A DNA stretch of 64,000 bases from Trametes villosa (Eukaryota > Basidiomycota > Agaricomycetes > Polyporales > Polyporaceae), in assembly GCA_002964805.2 (NCBI GenBank), contig PUDQ02000001.1:620001-684000 (forward strand), read 5' to 3'. Below, piece by piece: positions 23,721 through 35,100 of this stretch (its first letter is position 1; every line of letters starts with the position of its first letter). The translations under genes and the position numbers were made by a program. The notes under the pieces were generated by a model that saw only the letters and a list, made by a program, of their open reading frames with translations, ran no database searches and was not told the origin of the DNA.

Positions 23721-25496
23721 ATGGCAAGGTTGCCGACCAAACCCCGCACAGCGACTTCTCTATTCAGCAAACTTCTTGCCGTCCTTCGGGAAGCAGGCAT
23801 CGTGCCTCAGTCCACAGACACTACCATGTCGCCCACACTCGGCCCTGACCTCGCCCCCGCCTCCTCGCGAGCCCAGTTCAGGCCGGCAGGTATCCCGCTC
23901 AACAGGCGGTCCTCCACCAGCTCCTCCAAGTCGCTTCCGGATAACGCCTCCATCGGCACGTCTCCGGCATACTCCTCCTCCTCCCTATCGATCCCCTTCG
24001 AAGACACCGATGTTGATGTCGTCCGTGTAGAGGGTCTGCGCCATGCCAACATCAAGCTCGAAGCACGGTGAGTATCTGGACGTCTTTCTCGTCATAGCCC
24101 CACCTGGGACGCCCTCCGGCAAGCTAACCACTTGTGGGACAGGACGGAGTACCGCATCCTGGTCTGGCGTCCGCACGCTTCTCCACGCATCATCCTTGCT
24201 GACTTATTCGCACTGCAGACGCTACAAGACCGCACCCTTCGCGGAACAGCTGCTCAGGATACTCCACACCATCCGCGCACCCTCCTGGTCTGAGCCGGAG
24301 ATCACGCCCGACCGCATCAGCATCCAGAAGGTGTCCGGCTCGCTCACGAATGCCGTATACTTCGTGTCCTGCCCCCCGCTGCCGAAGACACGCACCATGC
24401 TCCTGCGCATCTACGGGCCCTCCTCGGGCACGCTCATCTCGCGCCCGCGCGAGCTCTACACGCTCCATGTGCTCTCCTCGCGCTACCACATCGGCCCGCG
24501 CGTGTACGGCACGTTCGAGAACGGGCGCGTGGAGGAGTACTTCGACTCCACCGCGCTCACCGCGGCCGACATGCGCGACCCTGAGATCAGCTCTTGGATC
24601 GGCGCGCGCATGGCCGAGCTGCACGGCGTGGACGTCGATGCGGTCGAGTACGAGGCACCCGCGCCAGGGACGCGCCTCGGGGTGAAGAAGAACGTCGAGT
24701 CGTGGCTGCCGTCCGCACGCGAAGTGCTCGCGCTGCCGAGCGCCCCTGCGGAGGTACGCGAGGCGCTCGACCTCGACCGGTTCCAGCGCGAGTGGGAGCA
24801 GTACCTCCAGTGGGTGCATCAGAACGAGAAGAGCGAGGGCAGCAGCCCCATCGTGTTCTCGCACAATGACGCCCAGTACGGCAACCTGCTCCGCCTGCGG
24901 ACGCTCAAGGAAGGCGAGCCCGCCCATCGCCAGGTGCGCATCCACGGATTCCGCGCAATTGTGGCTTACTGACGCGTCCTCCCCCCTTCTCTTCGCCTCG
25001 CGTTCTTGCGCTCTCTCGCCCCTCCCACTCTATCTATCACGTATCGCAGATCATCGTCGTCGACTTCGAGTACGCCTCGCCCAACCCCGCCGCGTTCGAC
25101 ATCGCGAACCACTTCCACGAGTGGACGGCGGACTACCACGGGCCCGCGCCACACCTGCTCGACCCCGCGCGCTACCCCTCGCCCACACAGCAGGCGAACT
25201 TCCTCCGCGCGTACCTCGCGCACGCGCACTTCCCGCTCGACGGCCCCGAGCCGCCGCCGACGCCCGTCGCGGAGGAGCAGCTGCGCGCGCTCGGCGCGCA
25301 CGTGCGCGCGTGGAGCCCCGCGTCGCACGCGATGTGGGCCGTCTGGGGCGTCGTGCAGGCGCGCGAGTTCGTCGAGGGCCTCGACGGCGCCGGCGCGGAC
25401 GGCGAGCCCGAGTTCGACTACCTCGGCTACGCGCAGAGCCGCATGGCGGGCTTCCGCAGGGAGATCCGCGCGCTCGGCGTCCTGCCCGTGTCGTAA
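23721..25496 (+). CDS. CKI1: choline/ethanolamine kinase
   Basis: ATP-dependent kinase making phosphocholine or phosphoethanolamine, first step of the Kennedy pathway. Exons 23721-24067, 24219-24933, 25050-25496 code 502 residues. The N-terminal ~95 residues are Ser-rich and disordered; an alternative start at 23826 would drop 35 of them. ISIQKVSGSLTNAVYFVS is the nucleotide-binding block, SHNDAQYGNLL (His331) is Brenner's catalytic motif, and VDFEYASPNPAAFDIANHFH (Asp359) is the choline-kinase signature that binds Mg2+. Intron 1 is long for this window (151 nt) and contains an internal acceptor at 24142 that would keep an in-phase TEYRILVWR segment but then lose the frame; the long intron is the only phase-consistent model found. 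Confidence 0.9.
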
Positions 25497-26310
25497 TCGC
25501 CTCCGCCGCGTTGCGCTTTTCTTCGCATTCTCCTGTCCAGGGTCGGCAAGGGTGAGCGTGCGGGTGCCTCTCTGCTCCTCGCACCCTTTTACCTGCAGGG
25601 CCGAACCGAGCCCCGGGCTCGTGGCTCGCGTCCTGGCAACGAGCCGAGCGTCGTATTGGGTTAGCGCGGGCGGTGACATATACTATTCTTCGCGCGCGGG
25701 CGGACGGTGTTGTGTGGCGAACACGCGGCGGCGTAGCGTAGACTTCCGGAATCCCGAGTAGATGTGCCATACCTTACAATGCTCTATATACCGGCATCCT
25801 AACGCGCAGGATTCACACCGCCGCCTTCTCGGCCTTCGCGCGGGACGCGCTTCTTCACGGGAAGCGGGAGAGGCGTAAGCGTGTTGTATTAATGTCATAA
25901 GATAACATGTGCGGGCGTCAACGATGGGTGGGCGGACGTGTGATGTGTGTGGGGAGCGGAGCAGGCGGGGCACAGAGAGAGGGGGAGAGAGATGGGAGAG
26001 AGATGTGGTGGGCTATCCGGATATTGTCAAGAGAATAAGTCAGACTTGCTTCGACGAGAGGAGCGGACGGAAGAGCTGCGCGACACGGGACTGGGAGAAA
26101 ACAAACTGCAGAAAACACATAAGCAAAGACGTGAGTAAATGAGAGGAAGGGTGGGGGGTGCGATAGCGTGTCCAGCGGGTCTTTGTCTAGGCTACGCGTG
26201 AGCGTTCACCGACCCGACCAGGGCGGGGGGCGCGCGCAAGCAGGGGCGCACGACCGCCGCCTCAGAGGCTGCTGGCACCTCCACCCGTGCATGGCACGGC
26301 CACCGCCCGC
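25497..26310. other. intergenic between two convergent genes
   Basis: 3' ends of the choline kinase and the CCCH gene face each other. A purine-rich GAGA tract lies near 25970-26010. No coding signal. Confidence 0.5.
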
Positions 26311-29018
26311 TCAGGCCCAGTTTTTCTCGGCCAGGCGGGAGCCGTTGTAGTCCGCCCAGGGAGAGGTGTTCTTGAGCTCGCCGCCGGGGATCGAGGAAAG
26401 CGGGTACGCGGTGAGGTGGCTGCTGCGCGCGGCCGTCGCGCTCGCCCAGTTGCCCGCGCTGCCCGAGCGCACGTGCCCGTGGATGCGCGATACCTTCGGC
26501 GGGTCCGGGGACTGGTTCAGCTGCTGCGCGTTCGGGGTCGCCGCGGTCGGCGTGACGACGCTGCTCAGGTCGAGCGGAATCTCGCTCCCGTTGAATGAGT
26601 GGCGCACGTTCGGGTTTACCGCCGTTTTCGGGCCGCCGCGCTGCAAAGAGAAGGAGAAGGTTCAGCAACTACGGTATCGCGAACCTTGTGTCACGGCATG
26701 AACGTACCTGCGAGCCCACGATGTCCAGCCTAGAACTCGCGTGTCTGCCGAAGTCGGGCCCGGCGGTCACAGGGCCAGGCGATCTCGCGGCCGGCTCCTC
26801 TGCGGCAGGCAGGAGGACGCCGTTGTGCGCGAACGTCGGGTACGCAGACTTGTTTTGTTTCGAGATCGTCGAGCTCTCCGTCACGGTCGTGTTGATGCGC
26901 AGCGAGTCGGGGCGTCCGTTCACCTGGAACCCTCCTGCGGACGGCGGCGTCGTGCTGAGGCTGCCCGGCCCGGAGTTCATGTTCGTCTCCTGCGTGCGCT
27001 TCGCGGAGATGCGCGCGAGCAGCGAGCTGGAGGACACGTCGTTCGGGTCGCTGTTCGTGCTCGAAGACCGTGCACGTCCATCGGGGTGGCTCGGCGGCGG
27101 GGTGCCGTCGGCTCCGGGCGCAGCGCCATTCGCAGGGAGCTCCGTGTGGATGAAGCAGCAGCGCTTGCCGTATGGACAAGACCCCGATACCCAGAACGTC
27201 TAGAAACGCGAAGGTGAGCAAATGGCGCTGGTAAGGGTCGACCCAGGGTGGGAACACGTACCCTGCAGATTTCTGTCTTGTACTAGATAAGACGAAGCGA
27301 ATCAATGGGTCAGCCGGGAGAACCTTATAGGCGGGCGGTCGAGAGTGGTACAAACCTTGGGATGCCTCTGGACCTTCCGCAACTCCTCTTCGCCGTGCGC
27401 GAACTGGCACTTCGCCCCGTACCGACAGCTTCCCTTCTCCTCCCAGCTCCTGCACAGCTCGGTCTTGTACAGCCCCAGCTTGCGGTTGTTCGCGCTCGGG
27501 CCGTTCCCGGTCGAGTTCGTGGCAATCGACGATCCCGTGTTCGTTACACCGACACCAGGCGAGCCCAAAGGGACGCCGTAAGGCCCCGTGTACTGTGCTT
27601 GCAGCTGGGCCATCATCTGCGCGGCAGCCAGCTCAGGAGACGGGTACGAGTCAGGCGAGTAGAACTGGTTGAACATCGACATCGTCGCCGGCGGCGGGCC
27701 CATCGCAGGCGCGTACATCTGACCAGCAGCAAAAGCGTTGTTCAGCAGAGCGAGCGTAGCAGGGTCGCGGAGGGAGGCCGGATCCGAGGCGGAGTGGTGG
27801 TGAGTACGCTGGAAGACACCAGATTGCTGCTGAAGACGTGCCATCGTAGGATTCTCGAGCGGAGGTGTTGACATCATCATGTTGTACAGGTCTTGCTGCG
27901 GGGCGCCGACAGGCATCGCCCCGTGGTGCACAGGCGCGGGGTACCCGTTAAAGTTCGTGGGAGTGGGCACCACGGGAGGAATAGCGGGGTTGAACGCGCG
28001 CGGCGGGGGCTGGCGGTAGGGGATGTTCGTGGCGACGTTGGGCGGCCGGCCGTGAACGAAGCCGGCAGGAGCGCCCGATGGCGGCGGCGGAACGCCATGA
28101 GGGTTGTGGTTGAACTGACGCTGCTGCTGAGACTGGTAGTCCACCTGGATCTCCTCCTGAGCGCGCTGCATTCCGTTCTGCTGCAGGGGTTGCTCCGAGA
28201 GGCGCGACCCAGAGCCGTTGTGCGAGCCCAGCAACGAAGGGTAGGTGAGCTGCTCAGCTTGCTGCTGCTGGCGTTCGGGCGTGCCGTTCGGGGACGACCA
28301 GGAGTCGTTACCGGGGCTGCCGCCAGCCTGCTGCAGCCGGATGAGGTCAGTGCTAGACAAGCCGCCGCTGTACGAGTGCGGGCGGTTCCTCGATTCGCCT
28401 ACGGCGCCTACTTTGAGTGGTGTGACAGGCGGAGCGCGCAGGGTCTGACTGTTCGACGACAAGGCGGAGCCCTGCGAGCCGGTAGTGTCGGCAGAGGATT
28501 CGCGCGAGTGGGAGGCGAGGTTGGCATTCTGATTCAGGGGATTAGTTGAGGCCGAGTCGGAACTCGTCTGGGACTCGGTGTCCAGCGGAGAAGAATCCTG
28601 CACAGACACCGGTCCAGGAAGAGGTATTTTTGATTTCGGGGAAGTGCGAACCTGAGTCTCATTGCCATCCCCGCCGATCTGCAGCTTGACGATCTCGTCG
28701 GCCAAATCCCAGTCGGAAGAGTCTGCCAACTGTCCATTGGAGTCGAGGCGCCAGTGGCCTGCGCCATTGGGCGGCGTTCCCATGTTCCTGTCGGAAAGAT
28801 CTGACACAACGCGTCAATCGAGGATAGACGCAATCGAGGAGAGAGCGACGCGTACCCATGCCAAGTGCTGAGGTAGGAGTACGTCTAGTGGCCATGGTGG
28901 AGGGTAACATGTACACTGGACTGAGTTGTAGGGCGTTTTTTGAAGCAGTTGGTGAGTAAGAGTCGTGATGAGAGAAGTTCGTCGCGTCGATGAAGGGGGT
29001 CGTAACTGTGAGGAGCAT
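26311..29018 (-). CDS. tandem CCCH zinc-finger protein (tristetraprolin/TIS11/Zfs1 type)
   Basis: RNA-binding protein; this family binds AU-rich elements in 3' UTRs and promotes mRNA decay. Five exons (28856-29018, 27356-28800, 27262-27282, 26708-27199, 26311-26640) code 816 residues. Two fingers with exact C-x8-C-x5-C-x3-H spacing: Cys504/513/519-His523 (led by YKTELC) and Cys542/551/557-His561 (led by YKTEIC), 18 residues apart as in TTP. Exon 3 is a 21-nt exon coding just YKTEICR. The long N-terminus is Gln/Pro/Asn/Ser-rich and disordered; the C-terminus is Ser-rich. The start at 29018 is supported by a TATA box about 40 nt upstream; an upstream in-frame ATG at 29099 lies before it. Confidence 0.9.
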
Positions 29019-29057
29019 GGTGGGGATCTGGGTGAGCACGCGTGTTCTCGGGCAGGA

Positions 29058-29065
29058 GGTTATAT
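29058..29065 (-). promoter_or_regulatory. TATA box of the CCCH gene
   Basis: ATATAACC on the minus strand, about 40 nt upstream of the chosen ATG at 29018. Confidence 0.45.
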
Positions 29066-32000
29066 GCGGCGCGAGGGGAGGCTGCTTACGAATTAGCAAT
29101 AAGTTGCCGATACCACGTCCTTAGGTCTTGATGGATAAAAAAGAGGCGGAGATGCTTGCTAGGCAAGATGGGTCGAGGACGATGCGGGACGATACGTGAG
29201 TCGTGTGCGCGGGGGGTTGATGCAAAAGTTGGCGACCAGCCCTGGCCCTGTCGGTAGCTTCGCCGCGTTGGGGGGCGGTAGAGGCGCGAGGACTAGGAAT
29301 CTAGAGTATGAAGGGGGGAATGGTATAAACAATTGGAAGAACCGCGCGAGTCGTGTCGTGATGCAATGCGACTGGGAAGATGCTGGATAGATAGGATGGA
29401 TTGATGCCGAGTATGGGATGCTTGCGGGGCGACCTGTGCGACGAGGACGTCGTGGACGGATGGAGAGAGGGGGGAGGAGGGAGAGAGGCGGAGGTGGGGG
29501 AGCCTTGCGCCTGCCTTACGGAAGAAGCTCAGGGTCTGATTGCAACGTGCCCGTCTGGCGGCGGCGATTGCCAACTCGTCCTCCTCCATCCCCCGCACAC
29601 GCTCATCCGTCGTGTATCGTCGCCTCATCGTCTCGCTGCTCATTATTCGCCCCCGATGCCCCCAATCGATACACGCCAGCCCCGCGCACCCGCCTCGCCC
29701 AGCTGAGACCGACTCGCCGTGCAATGCACATCTCGCCACGTGCGGCGGCGCTGCCTGACACTAATAAACATCGAGCGCCCACAAGCGATCCTGAGCCGAG
29801 CCCACACCTCCGGTGCAATTTTTGCAGTCACCTCGGGTCCCCGCAGGGCCGTCGGGGCCACATGCGAAGGATGCAGTTGAGATATTTCGGTGAGAGACAC
29901 CAGGGACAGCGTGCTCGACAAAGTCGCCGCACTGCTCGGACCAGCAGCGGGCGCTTCGCAATACGTTGTCGGAAGGCGGCGTTTCCTCCTTTGGTAACTT
30001 TTACAACCGTCTTTTGTGGGTGCGGCACCGACTGTCTCGATCATCCTCTATTTCCTGTCCTCACCGTACCCATCCTTTACTGCAAATAATGCACCTTGCG
30101 TTTTTGTGCTCGCTGTCCAACTATAATACCCGCATGAAGATGGCCTCAATGAGCGGTTCTCTGTCGTACAGACGGCCTGGGAACTTCCAGGTTAAGGCCC
30201 TTCGCGGCTACACTCTCAGCGCGCCCCTATGTGAAGAATCGCCGTGAGTTGCAGCTCCGTAGTCGAGGTGTATCCTCGGGCGGTCTAACTTACGTTCGTA
30301 CCGAAAGTGACTAAACTTCCGAAGACGTCAGCCTCCTCTCTTTGCAGCAAGCCCCGCAGTGCGCCCCACACGGGAGGGCTCGTGTATGTGGTAATAGCGG
30401 AGGCGTGTATCCGTCCTGCCATGCTGATACGCGACAGCATCGCGGGTGCCCTCCGCCGATCCTCCGGACTGCTGTGTCCCCTCAAATTCCCTCCCGCCCG
30501 AAGCACTCGCCAGGCCACAACCCCCAAGTAGGCGCACCCGCCGGCGCAAAGTATGACTCTGCCAACCGCGCTCGCCAGGCCCGTCGCGGCGGCAGCTCCG
30601 GAGCCTGAACCGCTGCAGTGCCGCAGTCTGCCTCCAAGGAAGCTTCCCGCAGGTCAAGTGCCGCTGCGGCACGGGCAGAGCAGCTGCATGCTCTGATCTG
30701 CGCCGCCGCCGGCCCACGCATTTTTCATGCCAGCCTCGCGCGTGCCGCATGCCGCGCTTCTCCGCCCGCCCGCAGAGTCATCCCAGAGACGCTTTGCGTG
30801 CACGTGTCCCCCAGGGTGCGCTCTCTGGGTGCTCGCGCCCGTGCAAGGGCCGGCCGCGGAGAACCGTTCCAGGGAAGCGGCGGAAGCCTCGCGCGCGGCG
30901 GGGCGGCCGTGTTTCGACAGCCTTTCGACGTGCCCGAGGTTCGCTGTCACCGTCGCCCCTGTCCTGAAAGCATAAGCCGCTGCGCCCCCTGGCTCAGGCT
31001 GCCCGTGGCGATGGCGTACCGAGTTTGACTGCGTGCGTGATCAGTGCGAAGACCATAGGCATGATCTCCATTCAGTACTGAACACCGTCGAAGCGCGATT
31101 CGAGCCTCGCCGAGCCCATGTTCGCCGCCGTTGTGGCTGGAGCTTATGTCGTTCTCGGCCTCTGTTGCACTGTACCAGGCGTATGGATATTGCGCGCTGC
31201 AGATCTGCCAGGTGCTACGGTTGCTTCTCCATAAGTGCAGAGGAGGCCAAGAGAGTGCCTACCCTGGCGGCGGTGACGTTAACAAGTAGACTTCTCTGCC
31301 CTTCGTAGTCGAGGTCGTTGATAGACCAATGGCGCCCTTCGATCCCCTCGAACCCTGCTTGATAGAATAGCCAGCTTGTTTGAGAGCTTATGCTTGGTGC
31401 GAAGTGTCGGCGCCCGTTCGTCTCGACAGCTTCGACAAAATGAGCGGCGACCGTCGAACGGTCTGAAGGAACGCGCTCGATTACATGTGACTGTGCTTTC
31501 TTTAGTTGTATGTGGTCGAGCCCCAGTTTGCATTATGTCGCGGCTCGGCGATACCGTGTCTGTGGATCCACGATGACTCATAGCAACATACGGGCATCCT
31601 CGGCGCGGAGCCACCAACGTCTGGATTAGACCAAGTTCGCCGCCCTGCCCCCAAGTACATGTTCACTCCAAGCTCAGATGATGTGTCACATACGCGTATA
31701 TGAGTTGTTCTAAACCGCACAAGTACTGATTGGCACTCTGCGTTCTGGTATGTGCCTACCTTGTGCAGAAAACGTCCGAGTCGACGTCGGCGCCACCATC
31801 CGGAGCTGCGTACGGCATCCGTCCGCATCCCGATGCAACTACATTTCTGCTTGCGGAAGCTCACCGGTTCCGCTATCCAGTGCACCGTTCTAAGGCCCAA
31901 ATTGTCCGGAGATCTACCCACGCCGCCGAGCAGTGCATCGCTCACCAACAGTCCCACGATAGCTCTACGAGGCTAACAGTTATTACAGTGTGGGCGGTGT

Positions 32001-32171
32001 GCGACCCCAGGCCCACAGATCACGCCACCGAAACGGCAGGGGTAGCGGTGATAGATCGGAGGAAGGAAATGCTTTCGTGAGCGGTAGTGATACAGACAGT
32101 AGTGGCGATGCAAAGCAGATGATACAGAGCCTTGTGCGATTGGTGCAGATGCGAACGAGAGAACACGGGGA
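29066..32171. other. 3 kb gene-poor stretch
   Basis: No family is recognised and no set of frames could be joined by splice sites. Frames such as 29418-30089 plus, 30328-30750 minus and 31502-31957 minus overlap others and look like noise. The right end is the 3' flank of BLM10 copy A. Confidence 0.4.
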
Positions 32172-35100
32172 TCACGCATCTGGCAGAACGCTTCAGTACG
32201 GCGAACCGTGCAGGAGAACGCGGGAAGTGACGTACAGTAGGAGGTGCCGACGAGCATGGTGGACAGGCTCTGCAGCTGGTCCTCGTTGAACGCGAGCTGA
32301 TCCTTGTGCCATGTGTCCTAGAAGGCGATGGTTAGCTACCAGAGCACGCGCCCCCCGCGACATCGAACGTACTTGATGTGTCTGCAGATGAAAGAACAAG
32401 GCGGTAAGTGGGCGGTGATTGAGATGCACGTCAATGTTACGTAGGGACGCACCTTCTTGAATTCCGATGCGCACTTCCGGATGGTCTTCGAAATAGGTAA
32501 AGGGTCGGTAGCGTGATTGGCCAATACTGGAGAAAAGGTGAGCGAATGAATCATTCACGATGCGAAGGTCCTACCTTCGGTGAGGGCGGGCATCCAAGGT
32601 TCCACCGAGTAAGGGAAGCTCTCGATGAGCGCGCATATACCAAGAATGGCCGAGTGAATGGAGCGTAGACAGTCCTGGTACGCAGGGTCGCCGCGCTTCG
32701 GGAGCTTGGTTCGTCGAAGTGTATTGACGAAGCGGTCCTGGCGGAGTAGACATGAGATCAATGCAACTTGCGTTGATGTTGACCATTATTACCTTCAAAG
32801 GCACAATGCTCTGACGCTGAGAGCACCTCACGACGCCGGAAAGCATCTTGGAGGCCATTTCTCGTACCTCGATGTTCTCGTCGGACAGACATTCAAGCAA
32901 GACGCTCATGAGCCTGGAAACGAGGTCGCCCGACAGGCTCAGCAGGTTCCGGTAGAAGAACACGATGAGAGTCGGCAACGCGTTCACCCGGATGCGCCAT
33001 GACTAAAAGACAGGGGTCAGTACAAGCCTATAATAGCAAGAGAAATACTCACAGTCGACGACTTGATCGCGTTGATGAAGTTGTCCGCGATGACTTCGAT
33101 GAACTCGGGCGGGGGAGTCACGGCAGAGAGGACGTAAAGGACTGCCGAGCTGTACGTCTGCAACTCTGAGCTATCGTTGAGCTCGGACATCCGGATGATC
33201 TCAGGGCTGCGTGAGACATCAGTAGTTGTGCATAGGCACAAAAATGGGTGAACTCACAGCAAGACGACGATGTAAGGGAAGATCAGGGGCGCTTGCGGAC
33301 CATGCGCGAAATCCCACACCCATTGGAGGACTGCGCACAGGGTCAGTACAGTAGGATACACAAGCTTGGTACAAGGACGTACTTGTCAGTCCAACGTTGT
33401 CGTACTGCGATTGGCTGACTCGTGGCGGAGGCAGGCGCTCTTCTCTCCAGGCCGGTAATTGACTAACGATGTGCGAGATGCGTTCTAGATGCCTCGCTTG
33501 CCTGTAACAACGTGAGGATGCGACGACGCGTCAGACGTGAGGTCACATACCGGATGCGGAACGGGTCAGGGCCTGTTGAGCAAGCGGAGACGAACTCCTG
33601 CGCTGTTGGGTATACTGGTCTCCACTGGATACTGATGATGGCGTAAATGTTCTGCGCAATTTGAGAACGGATCTACGCCAAGGTCTACGGTTAGTTTTTA
33701 CGCCTGTAGTGAGGGAACACCTCGCGCACCTCGGCGTAGCCGGTGTTCGCATTATCCAAGAATAGATTGATATACTGGTCAGCCAAAGGAAGGAAGCGCA
33801 GATCGAGGCAATCGACCAGGATGTTGAATATGGACAGCGACTTGCTCACTATGGCACTATCAGCCATGCTCTACAGCTAACAGGGGTTGAGTGACGTACT
33901 CGCGAATGCGGAATCTCCGTGGAACTCCTGAGGGAGAGATAGGATCCACTTCACCAGCGGCGCGGTACGTCGGGGATCGCGGTCCACGAGTTGTTCCTGC
34001 GGTACCAAGTTTAGACTTTAGTCTAGCAATAGAGTGCGAGATGCGTACACTGAGCAGATTCTCCCAGAACGAGACGGTGTCCGGTTTCATCTGGGCGTAG
34101 ATCCGATCAAGGCGAGACGCAATCCACGACCACAAGTGGTCCGCGTGTTGCTTAGGCCAGTGCTTGGAACCTGGTGAGGGGTAAGCAGGGCACACACGTC
34201 GTGACGTGGAGCTCACCTCGCGACAGGCCAGCCAGCAGCTCGGCACCGGAACGCTGCTTGTAGCGGTCGCCGTCTGCGAGGAGAGGATCGATCGTGTCTA
34301 GGACGGCCTGTAGCTTCTCGTCTTCGAACATCTTGGCTGTGCATGCAGTCAGTTCCTGATCGTGTCTAGGAGGAAGGATGACATACCGATCGACTTGATG
34401 AACGTGACATTCTCAGCCCTTAGCTCCGGCGTCGTGGTGTTCTTCATTGACTCCTGACCCCATAGGAGTGCGAGTACCGTGAAGAAGTTCCCCTGGCTCA
34501 TGACTTCGCTCATGGCATGAAGAACCGGCTGCGAAGCCTCTTCCCACGAGAAGGGCGACGGTCCCTCGGGAACCGCTCGATACCCCTTCACCGTTGGTGT
34601 CCAGACCAAGAAGCCTGTCTCAACGGGAACCGCTCGATGTTGGTGTCCAGACCAAGAAGCCTGTCTCAACCTTGTCTACGCGGAGATCCCTGGAAAACGT
34701 GTTAACATGAAGGTTAGGTTTACTGGAGATACCACAACGCACCCCTCCTGCCCAGCCGGGTATCCGGGCTGAGCATGTTGCTGCATGAACACCGCTGGGT
34801 CGTCTACCGGAATATCCACTTTCAGCGGATTCTCCCATTCATCTAGCCAAAGCTGGTCGCTCGACTTGGAGAAAGTGCGGATCTTGATGTGTGCGCAAAC
34901 CTTGACGACGGCCCTGTAAACTCGTCATGAGCTCGTCACATTCCTGTGGGCCATGTCATATGCGCATTACTTCTGTGCGGTTACCCGGATAGTCGTGTGA
35001 GGGCTGATGCTTTGCTTGAGGAAGAATGCTGCCACGGCTGGCGGCGGTGCAAAGTCGCGCCGAAGGAGCCCGTAGAGGAACCGTATGGCGAATTGCATGT

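Noticed and set aside
24190..24945. 251-codon minus-strand frame opposite choline kinase
   Set aside because: Exact antisense of the conserved kinase exon; no independent features.
34567..34669. A 46-nt GC-AG intron (between the two CAG|GC sites) that would remove the extra unit and rescue BLM10 copy A
   Set aside because: The donor would be GCTTCT, far from the GCAAGT needed for GC introns, and there is no branch site. The GT-AG option (GTTGAG...GACAG, 56 nt) shifts the frame.
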